DNA of 64,000 nucleotides from Hyphomicrobiales bacterium. Lineage in GTDB: Bacteria > Pseudomonadota > Alphaproteobacteria > Rhizobiales > Rhizobiaceae. Positions 52,998 through 62,099 of the stretch are shown piece after piece. A program made the position numbers and the translations under genes. The DNA lies in NCBI GenBank assembly GCA_900473745.1, contig UCMW01000021.1:113109-177108 (forward strand), given 5' to 3'. The number at the start of each line of letters is the position of its first letter. Positions within the stretch are counted from its first letter, which is position 1. The notes beneath the pieces are model-generated. The model saw nothing but the letters and a program-made list of their open reading frames with translations. It had not been told where the DNA came from and searched no databases.

Positions 52998-53112
52998 GTA
53001 CCAACCGACTGTCCGTCGGCGTTGGCGATCCTCTAAAGCGGGACGCTGCGGAATGCAAGCGCCCATTTCGAAAAAAGAGTCATTTTCCTGTCATGCGCCA
53101 CGTCGGCGACGC

Positions 53113-54546
53113 TCACGCGCGGGCGCGCCAGTCGTCGAGAGCCACTGGCCTGTCGGGGATCTCGACACGGAACATGGTGCCGGGGCCTGGCTTTTCGACC
53201 AGCGCGATCGTGCCGCCATGGGCGATGATAAGTTCGCGCGCGATGGCAAGGCCGAGCCCGGTGCCGCCGGAGCGGGCAGAGCCGCGGAAGGCTGCAAACA
53301 GGTTTTCGCGGGCCTTGCGCGGCATGCCCGGCCCCGTGTCGTCGATCACGATTGCGACGACCGAACCGGTGCGCTGCGCCGAGATGGTGATGCGCCGCGG
53401 TTGGTTCGGCTCATCGGGGGTGAACCCTTGCAGGGCTTGGACGGCATTGCGGCAGATGTTGTGAACCACGCGGAACAACTGCTCGCTGTCGGCATCCACT
53501 TCGATATCCGTGCCGACGCTGTCGACGAATTCAATGCCGGTTTCCGGGCTCAGATGCAGGAGATCGCGCACTTCCTGGCAGATCTCCGCCAGGAGAAAGC
53601 GTCTGCGGCGGGGTTCTGCCTCCGACGTCTGCCCATAGGACAGGACCTCGCTCGTGTAGCCGACGGCACGGTCGATGGTGCGCAGGAGCTTCGGCGCAAA
53701 GCTCTTCACCAGCGGATCGTCCACATCGACCAGCCGGTCGGACATCAGCTGTGCCGAGGCCAGAATATTGCGCATGTCGTGATTGATCTTGGATACGGCG
53801 AGACCGAGGTCGGCAAGCGTCTTCTGCTGGCGCAGCGTCTTCTGCAACTGGACCTGCATGCGCGACAAATGCCGGCCGGCCACCGCAATCTCGTCATTGC
53901 CTTCGGACGTGGGCAGAACGCGCTTCGGATCCTCGGGGTCTTCGGCGAAGAACTGCATGCTGCGGGCCAGCCGCCGGACCGGCATGATCATCACCCGGTT
54001 GATCGCGAGGAACATGAGGAAGGCGGTGATGATGGAGATGATCAGCGACACGACCAGGATGTTGCGCGCATAAGCCAGCATCGCCTTGCGCAGAGGCGCT
54101 TCGTCGATGACTATCTCGACCGTTACCGGGCTCGCCTCGGCAATCGGACCATAGACCCGGAGCAACCGGTTGCCGCCGAAGAAAAGTGTATAGAGCGCGT
54201 CTCGGATCGAGCCGAATTCGGAGTATTCGGCAAGGTCGAATGCGGCGTCCACCTCGGTCGGCATCTCGGTGACCGCGAGCAGCTGAGAGGTGCCGTCCTT
54301 GCGCAGGACGATGGCCTTCGTTCCCGTGGTCGCCAAGGCGCTGTCCTGCACGCCGCGCGGCAGTTCGAGCGGCTGCAGCCCGTCGATCACGACGCTCGCA
54401 GCTGCCGCCGTGTTCAGCCGGTCCTGCAGCCATCGCTGACGCATGGTCGCCACAGAGGGAGCAAAGATGAGAATTTCGGCCAGCATGACGAAGGCGATCG
54501 TCAACCAGAGCAGCTTGCCCGACAGGCCGCGGATGCGGGACGGCAT
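53113..54546 (-). CDS. Membrane sensor histidine kinase
   Basis: 477 residues from ATG 54546, which has GGAGG seven bases before; a start at 54600 is also usable. Two membrane helices (about 11-35 and 175-198) enclose a periplasmic domain, then a HAMP-like linker (VMIMPVRRLARSMQFF). Phospho-histidine in SKINHDMRNIL, ATP-binding HNICRNAVQAL, DDTGPGM and GTGLGLAIARELI. No response regulator is adjacent, so it is an orphan kinase. Confidence 0.9.
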   Translation of the reverse strand: MPSRIRGLSGKLLWLTIAFVMLAEILIFAPSVATMRQRWLQDRLNTAAAASVVIDGLQPLELPRGVQDSALATTGTKAIVLRKDGTSQLLAVTEMPTEVDAAFDLAEYSEFGSIRDALYTLFFGGNRLLRVYGPIAEASPVTVEIVIDEAPLRKAMLAYARNILVVSLIISIITAFLMFLAINRVMIMPVRRLARSMQFFAEDPEDPKRVLPTSEGNDEIAVAGRHLSRMQVQLQKTLRQQKTLADLGLAVSKINHDMRNILASAQLMSDRLVDVDDPLVKSFAPKLLRTIDRAVGYTSEVLSYGQTSEAEPRRRRFLLAEICQEVRDLLHLSPETGIEFVDSVGTDIEVDADSEQLFRVVHNICRNAVQALQGFTPDEPNQPRRITISAQRTGSVVAIVIDDTGPGMPRKARENLFAAFRGSARSGGTGLGLAIARELIIAHGGTIALVEKPGPGTMFRVEIPDRPVALDDWRARA

Positions 54547-54819
54547 GGCGTAACCTCCGGAGAGGTCGGCCTGCAGATCGCTGTCCTGCCGGTCGTACAT
54601 CAGCCCTCGTTCCTGTCGTCTCTGTCCTCTGCCCGCCGTTCGCCGACAATGAGGCAGTTTCATGAGACTAATGCAGTGCGACTGTGCATGCCATGCGTAA
54701 GTCGCGAAGAAACATGAAACTTTGTCCATGTTAACGAGGGAAAAGGCGTGGCGGATGTATGGCAGACCTGCCATTTTTTCACGAAATCGTCAGGGCGGAA
54801 ACGGTTGTTGGCCGGCTGA
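54547..54819. other. Region before the rpmH promoter
   Basis: 273 bases upstream of the rpmH promoter and before the sensor kinase gene. It contains only the possible longer start of the kinase (ATG 54600) and no recognised gene. Confidence 0.5.
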
Positions 54820-54848
54820 TTGACTCCCAAGCCCCCTGACACTATAAG
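54820..54848 (+). promoter_or_regulatory. Strong sigma-70 promoter of rpmH-rnpA-yidC with GANTC in the -35
   Basis: TTGACT (54820-54825), exactly 17 bases, TATAAG (54843-54848). A GACTC (GANTC) site at 54822-54826 lies across the -35 element. Leader of about 100 bases before rpmH. Confidence 0.75.
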
Positions 54849-54957
54849 CCGCGCACGTTCGGAAACATGCGCCCGGCGGCGCTTACCCGTGCGAAGAACC
54901 AAAACGCTGTTGCAATTTGCACATCCAAGAAGGGCCGCACACCGCGGTATTAAATAA

Positions 54958-55095
54958 ATGTCGAAGCGTACTTTCCAACCTTCCAAGCTTGTTCGCAAGC
55001 GCCGCCACGGCTTCCGTGCGCGTATGGCCACCAAGGGCGGCCGCCTTGTCTTGAACGCACGCCGCGGTCGCGGTCGCGCCAAGCTCTCGGCCTAA
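54958..55095 (+). CDS. rpmH: Large ribosomal subunit protein bL34
   Basis: 45 residues, MSKRTFQPSKLVRKRRHGFRARMATKGGR and so on; too short for many gene finders but unmistakable. Very basic ribosomal protein placed, as in most bacteria, directly before rnpA. The leader before it may carry translational control. Confidence 0.96.
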   Translation: MSKRTFQPSKLVRKRRHGFRARMATKGGRLVLNARRGRGRAKLSA

Positions 55096-55127
55096 GGGCC
55101 GGACGAGCCCGACGAGATGACGGGCCC

Positions 55128-55517
55128 ATGACGTCCACGGACTCCAAAAATCCTGTCGGCCGGCTGAAAAGCCGGCCCCAGTTTCTCGCCGTGCGACACG
55201 GCGAAGCGCGCAAGGGTCGCATCTTCCTGCTCGAAGTGCTCGACCGCAAGGACGACGCGCAGCCCCGCGTGGGCTTCACAGTCACCAAGAAACACGGCAA
55301 TGCAGTGGAACGGAACCGCATGCGACGCAGGCTGAAAGAAGCCGTGCGACTGAATGCGGCGTTTGCAATGCAGCCGGGACACGACTATGTCATTGTCGCC
55401 CGGCGCGAGGTGCTGGACATCCCCTTCGATCAATTGTCCCGGCAGCTGATCCACCGCATCGAAAACCGCCCGTCGAACAAAAGCCGGTCCGACAAGACCG
55501 CTCCCAGGAAAGAGTGA
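55128..55517 (+). CDS. rnpA: Ribonuclease P protein component
   Basis: 129 residues. Assists RNase P RNA in trimming tRNA 5' ends. RnpA signature in RVGFTVTKKHGNAVERNRMRRRLKEAVR and the opening RLKSRPQFLAVRHGEARKG. The stop overlaps the yidC start by one base (TGATG). Confidence 0.95.
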   Translation: MTSTDSKNPVGRLKSRPQFLAVRHGEARKGRIFLLEVLDRKDDAQPRVGFTVTKKHGNAVERNRMRRRLKEAVRLNAAFAMQPGHDYVIVARREVLDIPFDQLSRQLIHRIENRPSNKSRSDKTAPRKE

Positions 55518-57310
55518 TGCAGAACAACCGCAACTATTTCATCGCGATTGCCTTATCGGTGGTGATCGTCCTCGCCTGGCAATTCTTCTACATGAACCCG
55601 CGCATCGAGGCCCAGCGCCAGGCGCAGGAAGCGCAGCTTGCCCAGCAGCAGCAGGCCGAAACCGCGCAGCAGGCCACCACGCCGGCAGCGACCGTCGACG
55701 GCAGCCTTCCAGCAGGCGGTGTCGCCACTGCGGAAGCAAGCCGCGAAGCCGCTGTCGCGAAGACCGCCCGCGTCGCCATCGAAACCCAGGATCTCGTCGG
55801 CTCGATCAACCTCACCGGTGCCCGTCTCGACGACCTGAAGCTGCGCCAGTATCGCGAGACCGTCGATCCGACGAGCCCGATCGTCACGCTGTTCAACCCC
55901 GCCGAAACGCGCGACGCCTATTTTGCCGAACTCGGCTTCATCGCCGGTGAAAATGCCGGTTCCGTTCCGGGGCCGAACACTGTCTGGACCGCGTCTGAAG
56001 GCGCCAAGCTCACCGAGACGACGCCGGTTACGCTCACCTTCACCAATGAAGCCGGCCTCACCTTCAGCCGCAAGATCGCCGTCGACGAACATTACATGTT
56101 CACCATCGAAGACGAGATCGTGAACAATGGTGCGGCCGCCGCGAGCCTTGCGCCCTATGGCCGCGTCACACGTTACAACAAGCCCGCCACGCCCTCGATC
56201 TTCGTCCTGCACGAAGGTTTCCTCGGCGTCCTCGGAGCCGAAGGCAGCCTCGTCGAACATGACTATACGGATGTCGAAGAAGAGGCGATCGCCAATGCCA
56301 AGGCGACCGGCGGCTGGCTCGGCATCACCGACAAGTACTGGGCAACGTCGCTCATTCCGCAGCAGAGCCTGCCCTACGAGTCGCGCTTCTCCTATTTCAC
56401 CGATGGCCAGGCCCGCTTCCAGGCCGACTACAAGAACGACGCCGTCAGCATCCCCGCTGGCCAGAGCACATCCGTCAAGACACTGGTCTTCGCCGGCGCC
56501 AAGCAAGTTCCGGTCATCGACAGCTATCAGGAAAGCCTCGGCATTCCGAAGTTCGATCTGATGATCGACTGGGGCTGGTTCTACTTCATCACCAAGCCGA
56601 TGTTCCACCTGATGGACTACTTCTTCCATCTCGTCGGCAATTTCGGCGTGGCCATCCTGCTCACCACCATCGTCGTCAAGCTGATCTTCTTCCCGCTCGC
56701 CAACAAGCAGTATGCCTCCATGGCCAACATGAAGCGCGTGCAGCCGAAGCTTGAAGAGCTGAAGACCAAGTATGCCGACGACCGCATGGGCCTGCAGCAG
56801 GCGATGATGGCGCTCTACAAGGAAGAAAAGATCAATCCGGTTGCCGGCTGCTGGCCGGTGCTCCTGCAGATCCCGGTCTTCTTCGCCCTCTACAAGGTCA
56901 TCTACGTCACGATCGAAATGCGCCATGCGCCGTTCTTCGGCTGGATCCAGGATCTTTCGGCGCCGGATCCGACGACCTTCATCAACCTGTTTGGCCTGTT
57001 GCCCTTCGATGCGCCGTCCTTCCTGCATCTCGGCGTCTGGCCGATCATCATGGGCGTCACCATGTGGCTGCAGATGCGGATGAACCCGACGCCGCCGGAT
57101 CCGACGCAGGCGATGCTGTTCAACTGGATGCCCGTGATCTTCACCTTCATGCTCGGCACCTTCCCGGCCGGTCTGGTGATCTACTGGGCCTGGAACAACA
57201 CGCTGTCGATCCTGCAACAGGGCCTGATCATGAAGCGCCACGGCGTCGAGATCGAACTGTTCAAGAATATCGGTCGGATGTTCAGGCGAAAGCCTGCCGA
57301 AACGAAGTGA
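55517..57310 (+). CDS. yidC: Membrane protein insertase YidC
   Basis: 597 residues. N-terminal helix (NYFIAIALSVVIVLAWQFFYM), a Gln/Ala-rich linker, a large periplasmic beta domain (about 80-355) and five core helices from about 370: FHLMDYFFHLVGNFGVAILLTTIVVKLIFFPLANKQY, then LPFDAPSFLHLGVWPIIMGVTMWLQMRM and GLVIYWAWNNTLSILQQGLIMKRHG. Inserts inner-membrane proteins with or without Sec. Confidence 0.96.
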   Translation: MQNNRNYFIAIALSVVIVLAWQFFYMNPRIEAQRQAQEAQLAQQQQAETAQQATTPAATVDGSLPAGGVATAEASREAAVAKTARVAIETQDLVGSINLTGARLDDLKLRQYRETVDPTSPIVTLFNPAETRDAYFAELGFIAGENAGSVPGPNTVWTASEGAKLTETTPVTLTFTNEAGLTFSRKIAVDEHYMFTIEDEIVNNGAAAASLAPYGRVTRYNKPATPSIFVLHEGFLGVLGAEGSLVEHDYTDVEEEAIANAKATGGWLGITDKYWATSLIPQQSLPYESRFSYFTDGQARFQADYKNDAVSIPAGQSTSVKTLVFAGAKQVPVIDSYQESLGIPKFDLMIDWGWFYFITKPMFHLMDYFFHLVGNFGVAILLTTIVVKLIFFPLANKQYASMANMKRVQPKLEELKTKYADDRMGLQQAMMALYKEEKINPVAGCWPVLLQIPVFFALYKVIYVTIEMRHAPFFGWIQDLSAPDPTTFINLFGLLPFDAPSFLHLGVWPIIMGVTMWLQMRMNPTPPDPTQAMLFNWMPVIFTFMLGTFPAGLVIYWAWNNTLSILQQGLIMKRHGVEIELFKNIGRMFRRKPAETK

Positions 57311-57318
57311 CGAACCGA

Positions 57319-57348
57319 AGCCCCGGCCATGCCGGGGCTTTCTCTTTG
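57319..57348 (+). terminator. Terminator after yidC
   Basis: AGCCCCGGC-CAT-GCCGGGGCT followed by TTCTCTTTG; 9-bp stem. Confidence 0.82.
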
Positions 57349-57365
57349 TTGATCGAGATCCGCCG

Positions 57366-58274
57366 ATGACCGACATGACCGCCCCCACACCACGCGCCTG
57401 GCTCGGCATCGCGCTTGTTGCCGGCTCGGCCGTCGCCTGGAGCTATGGCGGGGCGATACAGCGCTTCATCGGCGTCGAGGATGGCTGGACGATCGTCTTC
57501 TGGCGCTGCCTGTTCGCCGGTCTCTTCCTGCTGACCTTCATGCTTGTCCGAGACGGGATCTCCGGCACGGTCCGGCTGTTCCGTGCCATGGGCTGGCCAG
57601 GCTTCTGCATCGCCGTCGGTTTTGCCCTCGTCTCCACCTTCTTCGTGCTGGCCGTCACCATGACACCGGTCGCGAATGTCGTGCTGTTCATGGCCTCGAT
57701 CCCGCTGTTTGCCGCGCTTCTCGCGCGCATCGTTCTCGGGGAGCCGATCACGCCGGTCACCTGGGGCGCGATCCTTGCCGTCATCCTCGGCGTGGGCATC
57801 ATGGTCTCGGCCTCGATCGGCGACGGTGGTTCGATCCTCGGGTTGACGCTGGCTGCGGCCATCCCGGCGATTTTCGCCTGCATGACGGTGCTGACCCGCC
57901 GCTATCCCGGCATCCGCATGACGCCGGCGGCCTGCAGCGGATCCTTCATCGCGTCTGCGATCGCCGCCAGCCAGGCTGGCGCCTTTGCCGTCGGCGGGCA
58001 GGACCTCGTGCTTCTCTTCTGTTTCGGCGCGCTCAATCTCGGGCTCGGCATGGCGCTCTATGTCACGGGCGCGCGGATGATCCCGTCGGCGCTCGCCGCG
58101 CTCATCGGCACGGCCGAAATGATCCTCGCCCCGGTCTGGATGGTCATCCTGCACAACGAGATCCCCTCGGGACGCACGATCATCGGCGGCGCGCTCGTCA
58201 TGGCGGCCCTCTTTACCTATTTGATCAGCCACGCGCGGAACGCTTCGCGACCCGTTCCGACCCCGGCTGCTTGA
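57366..58274 (+). CDS. DMT/EamA family transporter
   Basis: 302 residues with ten membrane helices in two EamA repeats. Characteristic WRCLFAGLFLLTF, TPVANVVLFMASIPLFAALLARIVLGEPI (first repeat end) and GARMIPSALAALIGTAEMILAPVWMVILHNEIPS (second). Exporter of amino acids, metabolites or drugs; substrate not predictable. Sits between yidC and ysxC; unlikely to be part of their core function. Confidence 0.9.
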   Translation: MTDMTAPTPRAWLGIALVAGSAVAWSYGGAIQRFIGVEDGWTIVFWRCLFAGLFLLTFMLVRDGISGTVRLFRAMGWPGFCIAVGFALVSTFFVLAVTMTPVANVVLFMASIPLFAALLARIVLGEPITPVTWGAILAVILGVGIMVSASIGDGGSILGLTLAAAIPAIFACMTVLTRRYPGIRMTPAACSGSFIASAIAASQAGAFAVGGQDLVLLFCFGALNLGLGMALYVTGARMIPSALAALIGTAEMILAPVWMVILHNEIPSGRTIIGGALVMAALFTYLISHARNASRPVPTPAA

Positions 58275-58323
58275 CTTTCGGGGCCAAAACCCGGATCTGT
58301 CCGGCTCAAGAAAGGCCCGACCC

Positions 58324-58983
58324 ATGACCGAAACACACGACAAGCCCGACCAGCCGCTCTTCGGCCGTCCCTGGATCTTCATCCGCGGCGTGCCGTCAAT
58401 GGAATTCCTGCCGCCGGAAGGCCCGCTCGAAGTGGCCTTTGCCGGACGCTCGAATGTCGGCAAGTCGTCGCTGATCAATGCCTTGGTCGGCCAGAAGGGT
58501 CTCGCGCGCACGTCCAACACGCCCGGCCGCACGCAGGAGCTCAACTACTTCGTGCCCGACGGCTATTCCGGTGGAGCCGGAGACCTGCCGCCGATGGCGC
58601 TCGTGGACATGCCGGGCTACGGTTATGCCCAGGCGCCGAAGGAACACGTGGATGCCTGGACGAAGCTGGTCTTCGATTATCTGCGGGGGCGCTCGACGCT
58701 GAAGCGCGTCTATGTGCTGATCGACAGCCGCCACGGGCTGAAGAAGAACGACGACGAAGTGCTGTCGCTGCTCGACAAGGCCGCCGTCTCCTACCAGATC
58801 GTGCTCACCAAGACCGACAAGATCAAGGCGCCCGCCGTGCCGAAGCTGATCGCGGAGACGCAGGAAAAGATCAAGAAGCGGCCGGCAGCCTTCCCGGGTG
58901 TTCTCTCGACATCCTCTGAAAAGGGTGATGGCCTCGACCAATTGCGCGGGGCAATCAGCGAGGCCATCGGTCGGAGCCTTTGA
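58324..58983 (+). CDS. ysxC: Ribosome biogenesis GTP-binding protein YsxC/EngB
   Basis: 219 residues. Essential small GTPase for 50S assembly. G1 AGRSNVGKSS, G2 TSNTPGRTQELNYF, G3 LVDMPGYGYAQAP, G4 TKTDK, G5 STSSEKG. Follows yidC and the DMT gene in the usual rhizobial order; argB comes a little further on. Confidence 0.95.
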   Translation: MTETHDKPDQPLFGRPWIFIRGVPSMEFLPPEGPLEVAFAGRSNVGKSSLINALVGQKGLARTSNTPGRTQELNYFVPDGYSGGAGDLPPMALVDMPGYGYAQAPKEHVDAWTKLVFDYLRGRSTLKRVYVLIDSRHGLKKNDDEVLSLLDKAAVSYQIVLTKTDKIKAPAVPKLIAETQEKIKKRPAAFPGVLSTSSEKGDGLDQLRGAISEAIGRSL

Positions 58984-59042
58984 CGCTCAGGCTCCGATCA
59001 GATCGGCCCTAGCCGGCGGAGGCCGGGCCGAATCGTCGTTCC

Positions 59043-59600
59043 TTACATCTTGGGCAGGATGACCGCGTCGACGACGTGGATCACGCCGTTCGACTGCTTG
59101 ACGTCGGCGATGGTCACGGTGGAGACGCCACCCATTTCATCGGTCAGCGTCACCTTGCCGTCAGCGGCCTTGGCTTTCAGCACGCAACCGCCCACGGTGG
59201 TCACGTCGTGTTCGCCGCCATCATCCGAGATCATCTTGACCAGGGCTTCAGCCATGACGTCGGCTGCCACCACGTGGCAGGTCAGCACCTTGGTGAGCTG
59301 CGCCTTGTTTTCCGGCTTCAGAAGGGTGTCGACCGTGCCGGCCGGCAGCTTGGCGAAGGCGTCGTTGGTCGGTGCGAAGACGGTGAACGGACCGGCGCCC
59401 GAGAGGGTTTCAACGAGACCGGCTGCCTGGACGGCAGCAACGAGCGTCGTGTGATCCTTCGAGTTGACGGCATTTTCGACGATGTTCTTGGTTTCGAGCA
59501 TTTCACCACCGCCGACCATCGGATTGGCGGCATAGGCTGCGGCAGCGCCTGCCAGGATGGCTGCGGAGAATGCGAGCGGGCGAAGAGCGGTCTTGAACAT
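59043..59600 (-). CDS. Secreted fasciclin-domain protein
   Basis: 185 residues. Signal peptide MFKTALRPLAFSAAILAGAAAAYA. One fasciclin (FAS1) domain, about 40-183: NIVENAVNSKDHTTLVAAVQAAGLVETLSGAGPFTVFAPTNDAFAKLPAGTV, LTCHVVAADVM and NGVIHVVDAVILPKM. Periplasmic or surface adhesion-type fold. Lies after the anti-sigma/ECF pair, the same combination as SigK-RskA with MPT70/MPT83 in mycobacteria. Confidence 0.92.
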   Translation of the reverse strand: MFKTALRPLAFSAAILAGAAAAYAANPMVGGGEMLETKNIVENAVNSKDHTTLVAAVQAAGLVETLSGAGPFTVFAPTNDAFAKLPAGTVDTLLKPENKAQLTKVLTCHVVAADVMAEALVKMISDDGGEHDVTTVGGCVLKAKAADGKVTLTDEMGGVSTVTIADVKQSNGVIHVVDAVILPKM

Positions 59601-59691
59601 TACGGTTTCCTCTTATCCTTGGTGTTCTCGATCGTGTCCCTGCGGTTCGGGCGGGACATCGGGGGCGTTCCTCAGCGGGAACACCTCCAAG

Positions 59692-59718
59692 GACGGCCGG
59701 TCACCCAAACAAGTTTCA
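59692..59718 (-). promoter_or_regulatory. Candidate ECF-type promoter before the fasciclin gene
   Basis: Minus strand TGAAAC, 17 bases, CGTC, a form used by many ECF sigma factors (GAAC-like -35, CGTC -10). 91 bases before the fasciclin ATG. The -35 lies on the edge of a long hairpin (11-bp arms 59715-59748). Confidence 0.4.
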
Positions 59719-59780
59719 GGCGGCTCGAAAAAATCGGCCGCCTGAAAAAACCTCGATGATTTTATGAGAGAATTTCTTCG

Positions 59781-60497
59781 TCAGGGACGAATTTCGCCGA
59801 GCGCCACGACAGGCCCGGTGGCTTTTCCGGTCGGCGATCCGCCGAAAGGCTCAAGGCTGACCGCCAGCACGACACCTTCGGTCAGGCGCTCTCGGAGAGC
59901 CTCAGGCACATCAAGTTCGCCTTGCCCGGTCTGCGGCAGCACGCCAAGCGAGATCGGCGCTTGGTCACCCTCGACGAGCCAGAGTTCGAGCGACTTCTCA
60001 TCTGCGCCGCCGCTTGCGACCGGAGTGACGGCGAGGCGGCCCGAGTTCCCATCATAGCGCGCATGCAACGCAATCGCCTGGTTCTCGCCGGCCAGGTCCG
60101 CCGTCAGCGCGACTTGAGGTTTCGGGCGCATGCGTTCGGCGTAGTCGAACCCGACGATGAGGCCGAGCGCTGCAATCGATGCAAAGCTCAGGCCGCGCCA
60201 GAGCACCAGCGAATTCCAAAGATTGCCCTTCACCGCCGCCACCGTGGCCGGAGATGCAAACAGTCGATCCTCGATCTTCGAAAACAGCTGATCCGGCGGT
60301 GAGGCCTCGGCGTAATCGTCGTTAAACTGGGTGAGGTTCTCTTCCCAGCGACGAACCATGGCGGCGAACTGCCGGTCGTGGCGCAGGCGCGCATCGACCT
60401 TCTGGCGTTCGGATCCGCTCAGGACGCCGAGCACATATTCGCCCGCGAGAACTTCATCCCGCGACCGGTCTCCCTTGCTCTGGTCAGGCGTGCTCAT
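59781..60497 (-). CDS. Anti-sigma factor, RskA-like
   Basis: 238 residues. An N-terminal helical sigma-binding part (RSRDEVLAGEYVLGVLSGSERQKVDARLRHDRQF) precedes one membrane helix (about 98-116, GLSFASIAALGLIVGFDYAE) and a periplasmic beta domain (VTPVASGGADEKSLELWLVEGDQAPISLGVLP) as in RskA. No zinc-binding H-x3-C-x2-C is seen. Overlaps the ECF sigma gene by 14 bases. Confidence 0.9.
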   Translation of the reverse strand: MSTPDQSKGDRSRDEVLAGEYVLGVLSGSERQKVDARLRHDRQFAAMVRRWEENLTQFNDDYAEASPPDQLFSKIEDRLFASPATVAAVKGNLWNSLVLWRGLSFASIAALGLIVGFDYAERMRPKPQVALTADLAGENQAIALHARYDGNSGRLAVTPVASGGADEKSLELWLVEGDQAPISLGVLPQTGQGELDVPEALRERLTEGVVLAVSLEPFGGSPTGKATGPVVALGEIRP

Positions 60498-61029
60498 CCA
60501 TGCACTCTCTCAGTTTCAATAGGCTGCGCCGCAGCCATGTACGCATCGTATTCAGCGGAACGGCGAAATGCTCCGCCAGCTCCTGGTAGGACAGTCCCTC
60601 GACATAGGCCTGGCGGACCGCGAGCGCCCGATCAGGATCCAATGCCTCCAGGCATGTGTCAATGCGTCCGCCCTCGGATCTGAGTACGGCATGCTGCTCC
60701 GGATCGGGCGCGAGATCGGCGATGTCGACCGCGGCCTCGATGTCTTCTCCCTGCGGCCGGCGCGCCCGCAGGCGGTCGATGCAATGGTAACGCACGATGG
60801 CGCAGAGCCAGGGATAGGCATTGTCGCCATCGCCCGTATAGCTGCCGGCCTTGTGCCAGATCTTGACGAACACGTCCTGGAGCGCCTCTTCGGCCTCGCC
60901 CCTGTCTTTGAGCATACGCAAGCAGATGGCGAAAAGTTTCGCCGAAATGCGACTATAGAGCAAGGAAAAGGCGGCACGATCTTTCAGCGCTACCCGCGCC
61001 AGCAATCTGCCGATGTCGTCGCGTTCCAT
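60484..61029 (-). CDS. ECF sigma factor
   Basis: 181 residues. Region 2 with ALQDVFVKIWHKAGSYTGDGDNAYPWLCAIVRYHCIDRLRARR and region 4 with ALAVRQAYVEGLSYQELAEHFAVPLNTMRTWLRRSLLKLRECM. Paired with the RskA-like membrane anti-sigma, so released by an envelope signal. The fasciclin gene downstream is the likely target. Confidence 0.93.
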   Translation of the reverse strand: MERDDIGRLLARVALKDRAAFSLLYSRISAKLFAICLRMLKDRGEAEEALQDVFVKIWHKAGSYTGDGDNAYPWLCAIVRYHCIDRLRARRPQGEDIEAAVDIADLAPDPEQHAVLRSEGGRIDTCLEALDPDRALAVRQAYVEGLSYQELAEHFAVPLNTMRTWLRRSLLKLRECMDEHA

Positions 61030-61187
61030 GGAGCCCCCTCACGCAGTGGCCATGATATAGCGCTGCATCTTCGGTGGACAATGCGACGAGAAGAAGAAGC
61101 GTGTCACGGGCCGCTTATATTGTCGGGCGATTATTCCATCGCGGCGACACATGCGCTAAAAGGCCGCGATCCAAAGCGAGGTTTTCC

Positions 61188-62075
61188 ATGTCAGCTTCCG
61201 AAAGCGAAATCCAGGCCCGCCTTCTCGTCCAGGCGCTGCCCTTCATGCAGCGCTATGAGAACAAGACCATCGTGGTCAAATATGGCGGGCATGCCATGGG
61301 CAATCCCGAGCTCGGCAAGGCCTTTGCCGCCGATATCGCTCTTCTGAAGCAATCCGGCGTCAACCCGATCGTCGTGCATGGCGGCGGCCCGCAGATCGGC
61401 GCGATGCTCGCGAGAATGGGAATCGAATCACGCTTCGAAAACGGCCTTCGGGTCACCGATCAGAAGACCGTTGAAATCGTCGAAATGGTGCTGGCGGGTT
61501 CGATCAACAAGGAAATCGTCGCGCTGATCAACCAGACCGGCGAATGGGCGATCGGGCTTTGCGGCAAGGACGGCAACATGGTCTTTGCCGAAAAGGCGCA
61601 GAAGAAGGTTCGCGATCCCGACAGCAATATCGAACGCGTGCTCGACCTCGGCTTCGTCGGTGATGTGGTCGAAGTGGACCGCACCCTGCTCGACCTGCTC
61701 GCCCGTTCCGAGATGATCCCGGTCATCGCTCCAGTGGCGCCTGGCCGCGACGGCGCGACCTATAACATTAATGCCGATACCTTTGCCGGTGCGATTGCCG
61801 GTGCTCTCAACGCTTCACGCCTGCTTTTCCTGACAGACGTTCCCGGCGTGCTCGACAAGGACGGCAAACTGATCAAGGAACTCTCGGTCGCCGAAGCCCA
61901 TGCGCTGATCGCCGACGGCACGATCTCTGGCGGCATGATCCCGAAGGTCGAGACCTGCATCGAGGCGATCCAGGCGGGCGTGCAGGGCGTCGTCATCCTC
62001 AACGGCAAGACCGCCCACTCCGTGCTGCTCGAGCTCTTCACCGAGACGGGTGCAGGCACACTTCTCGTTCCCTGA
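61188..62075 (+). CDS. argB: Acetylglutamate kinase
   Basis: 295 residues from ATG 61188 (GAGG upstream); the frame runs further 5' across the ECF promoter region. Second step of arginine synthesis. Amino-acid-kinase fold: VVKYGGHAMGNP, PIVVHGGGPQIG, the N-acetylglutamate site NINADTFAGAIAGALNASRLLFLTDVPGVLDKDG and ISGGMIPKVETCIEAIQAGV. The N-terminal extension helix of arginine-inhibited kinases is present. Distant from argD-argF. Confidence 0.95.
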   Translation: MSASESEIQARLLVQALPFMQRYENKTIVVKYGGHAMGNPELGKAFAADIALLKQSGVNPIVVHGGGPQIGAMLARMGIESRFENGLRVTDQKTVEIVEMVLAGSINKEIVALINQTGEWAIGLCGKDGNMVFAEKAQKKVRDPDSNIERVLDLGFVGDVVEVDRTLLDLLARSEMIPVIAPVAPGRDGATYNINADTFAGAIAGALNASRLLFLTDVPGVLDKDGKLIKELSVAEAHALIADGTISGGMIPKVETCIEAIQAGVQGVVILNGKTAHSVLLELFTETGAGTLLVP

Positions 62076-62099
62076 GCCGATGATTTCGTCTGTTGCAGG

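Noticed and set aside
52731..53036. Frame containing AHPKRFELLTPRFVVWCSIQLSYGC
   Set aside because: Arises from the tRNA-Arg antisense strand.
55553..57409. 618-codon frame antisense to yidC
   Set aside because: Antisense shadow rich in Asp, Glu, Arg and His; yidC is unmistakable on the other strand.
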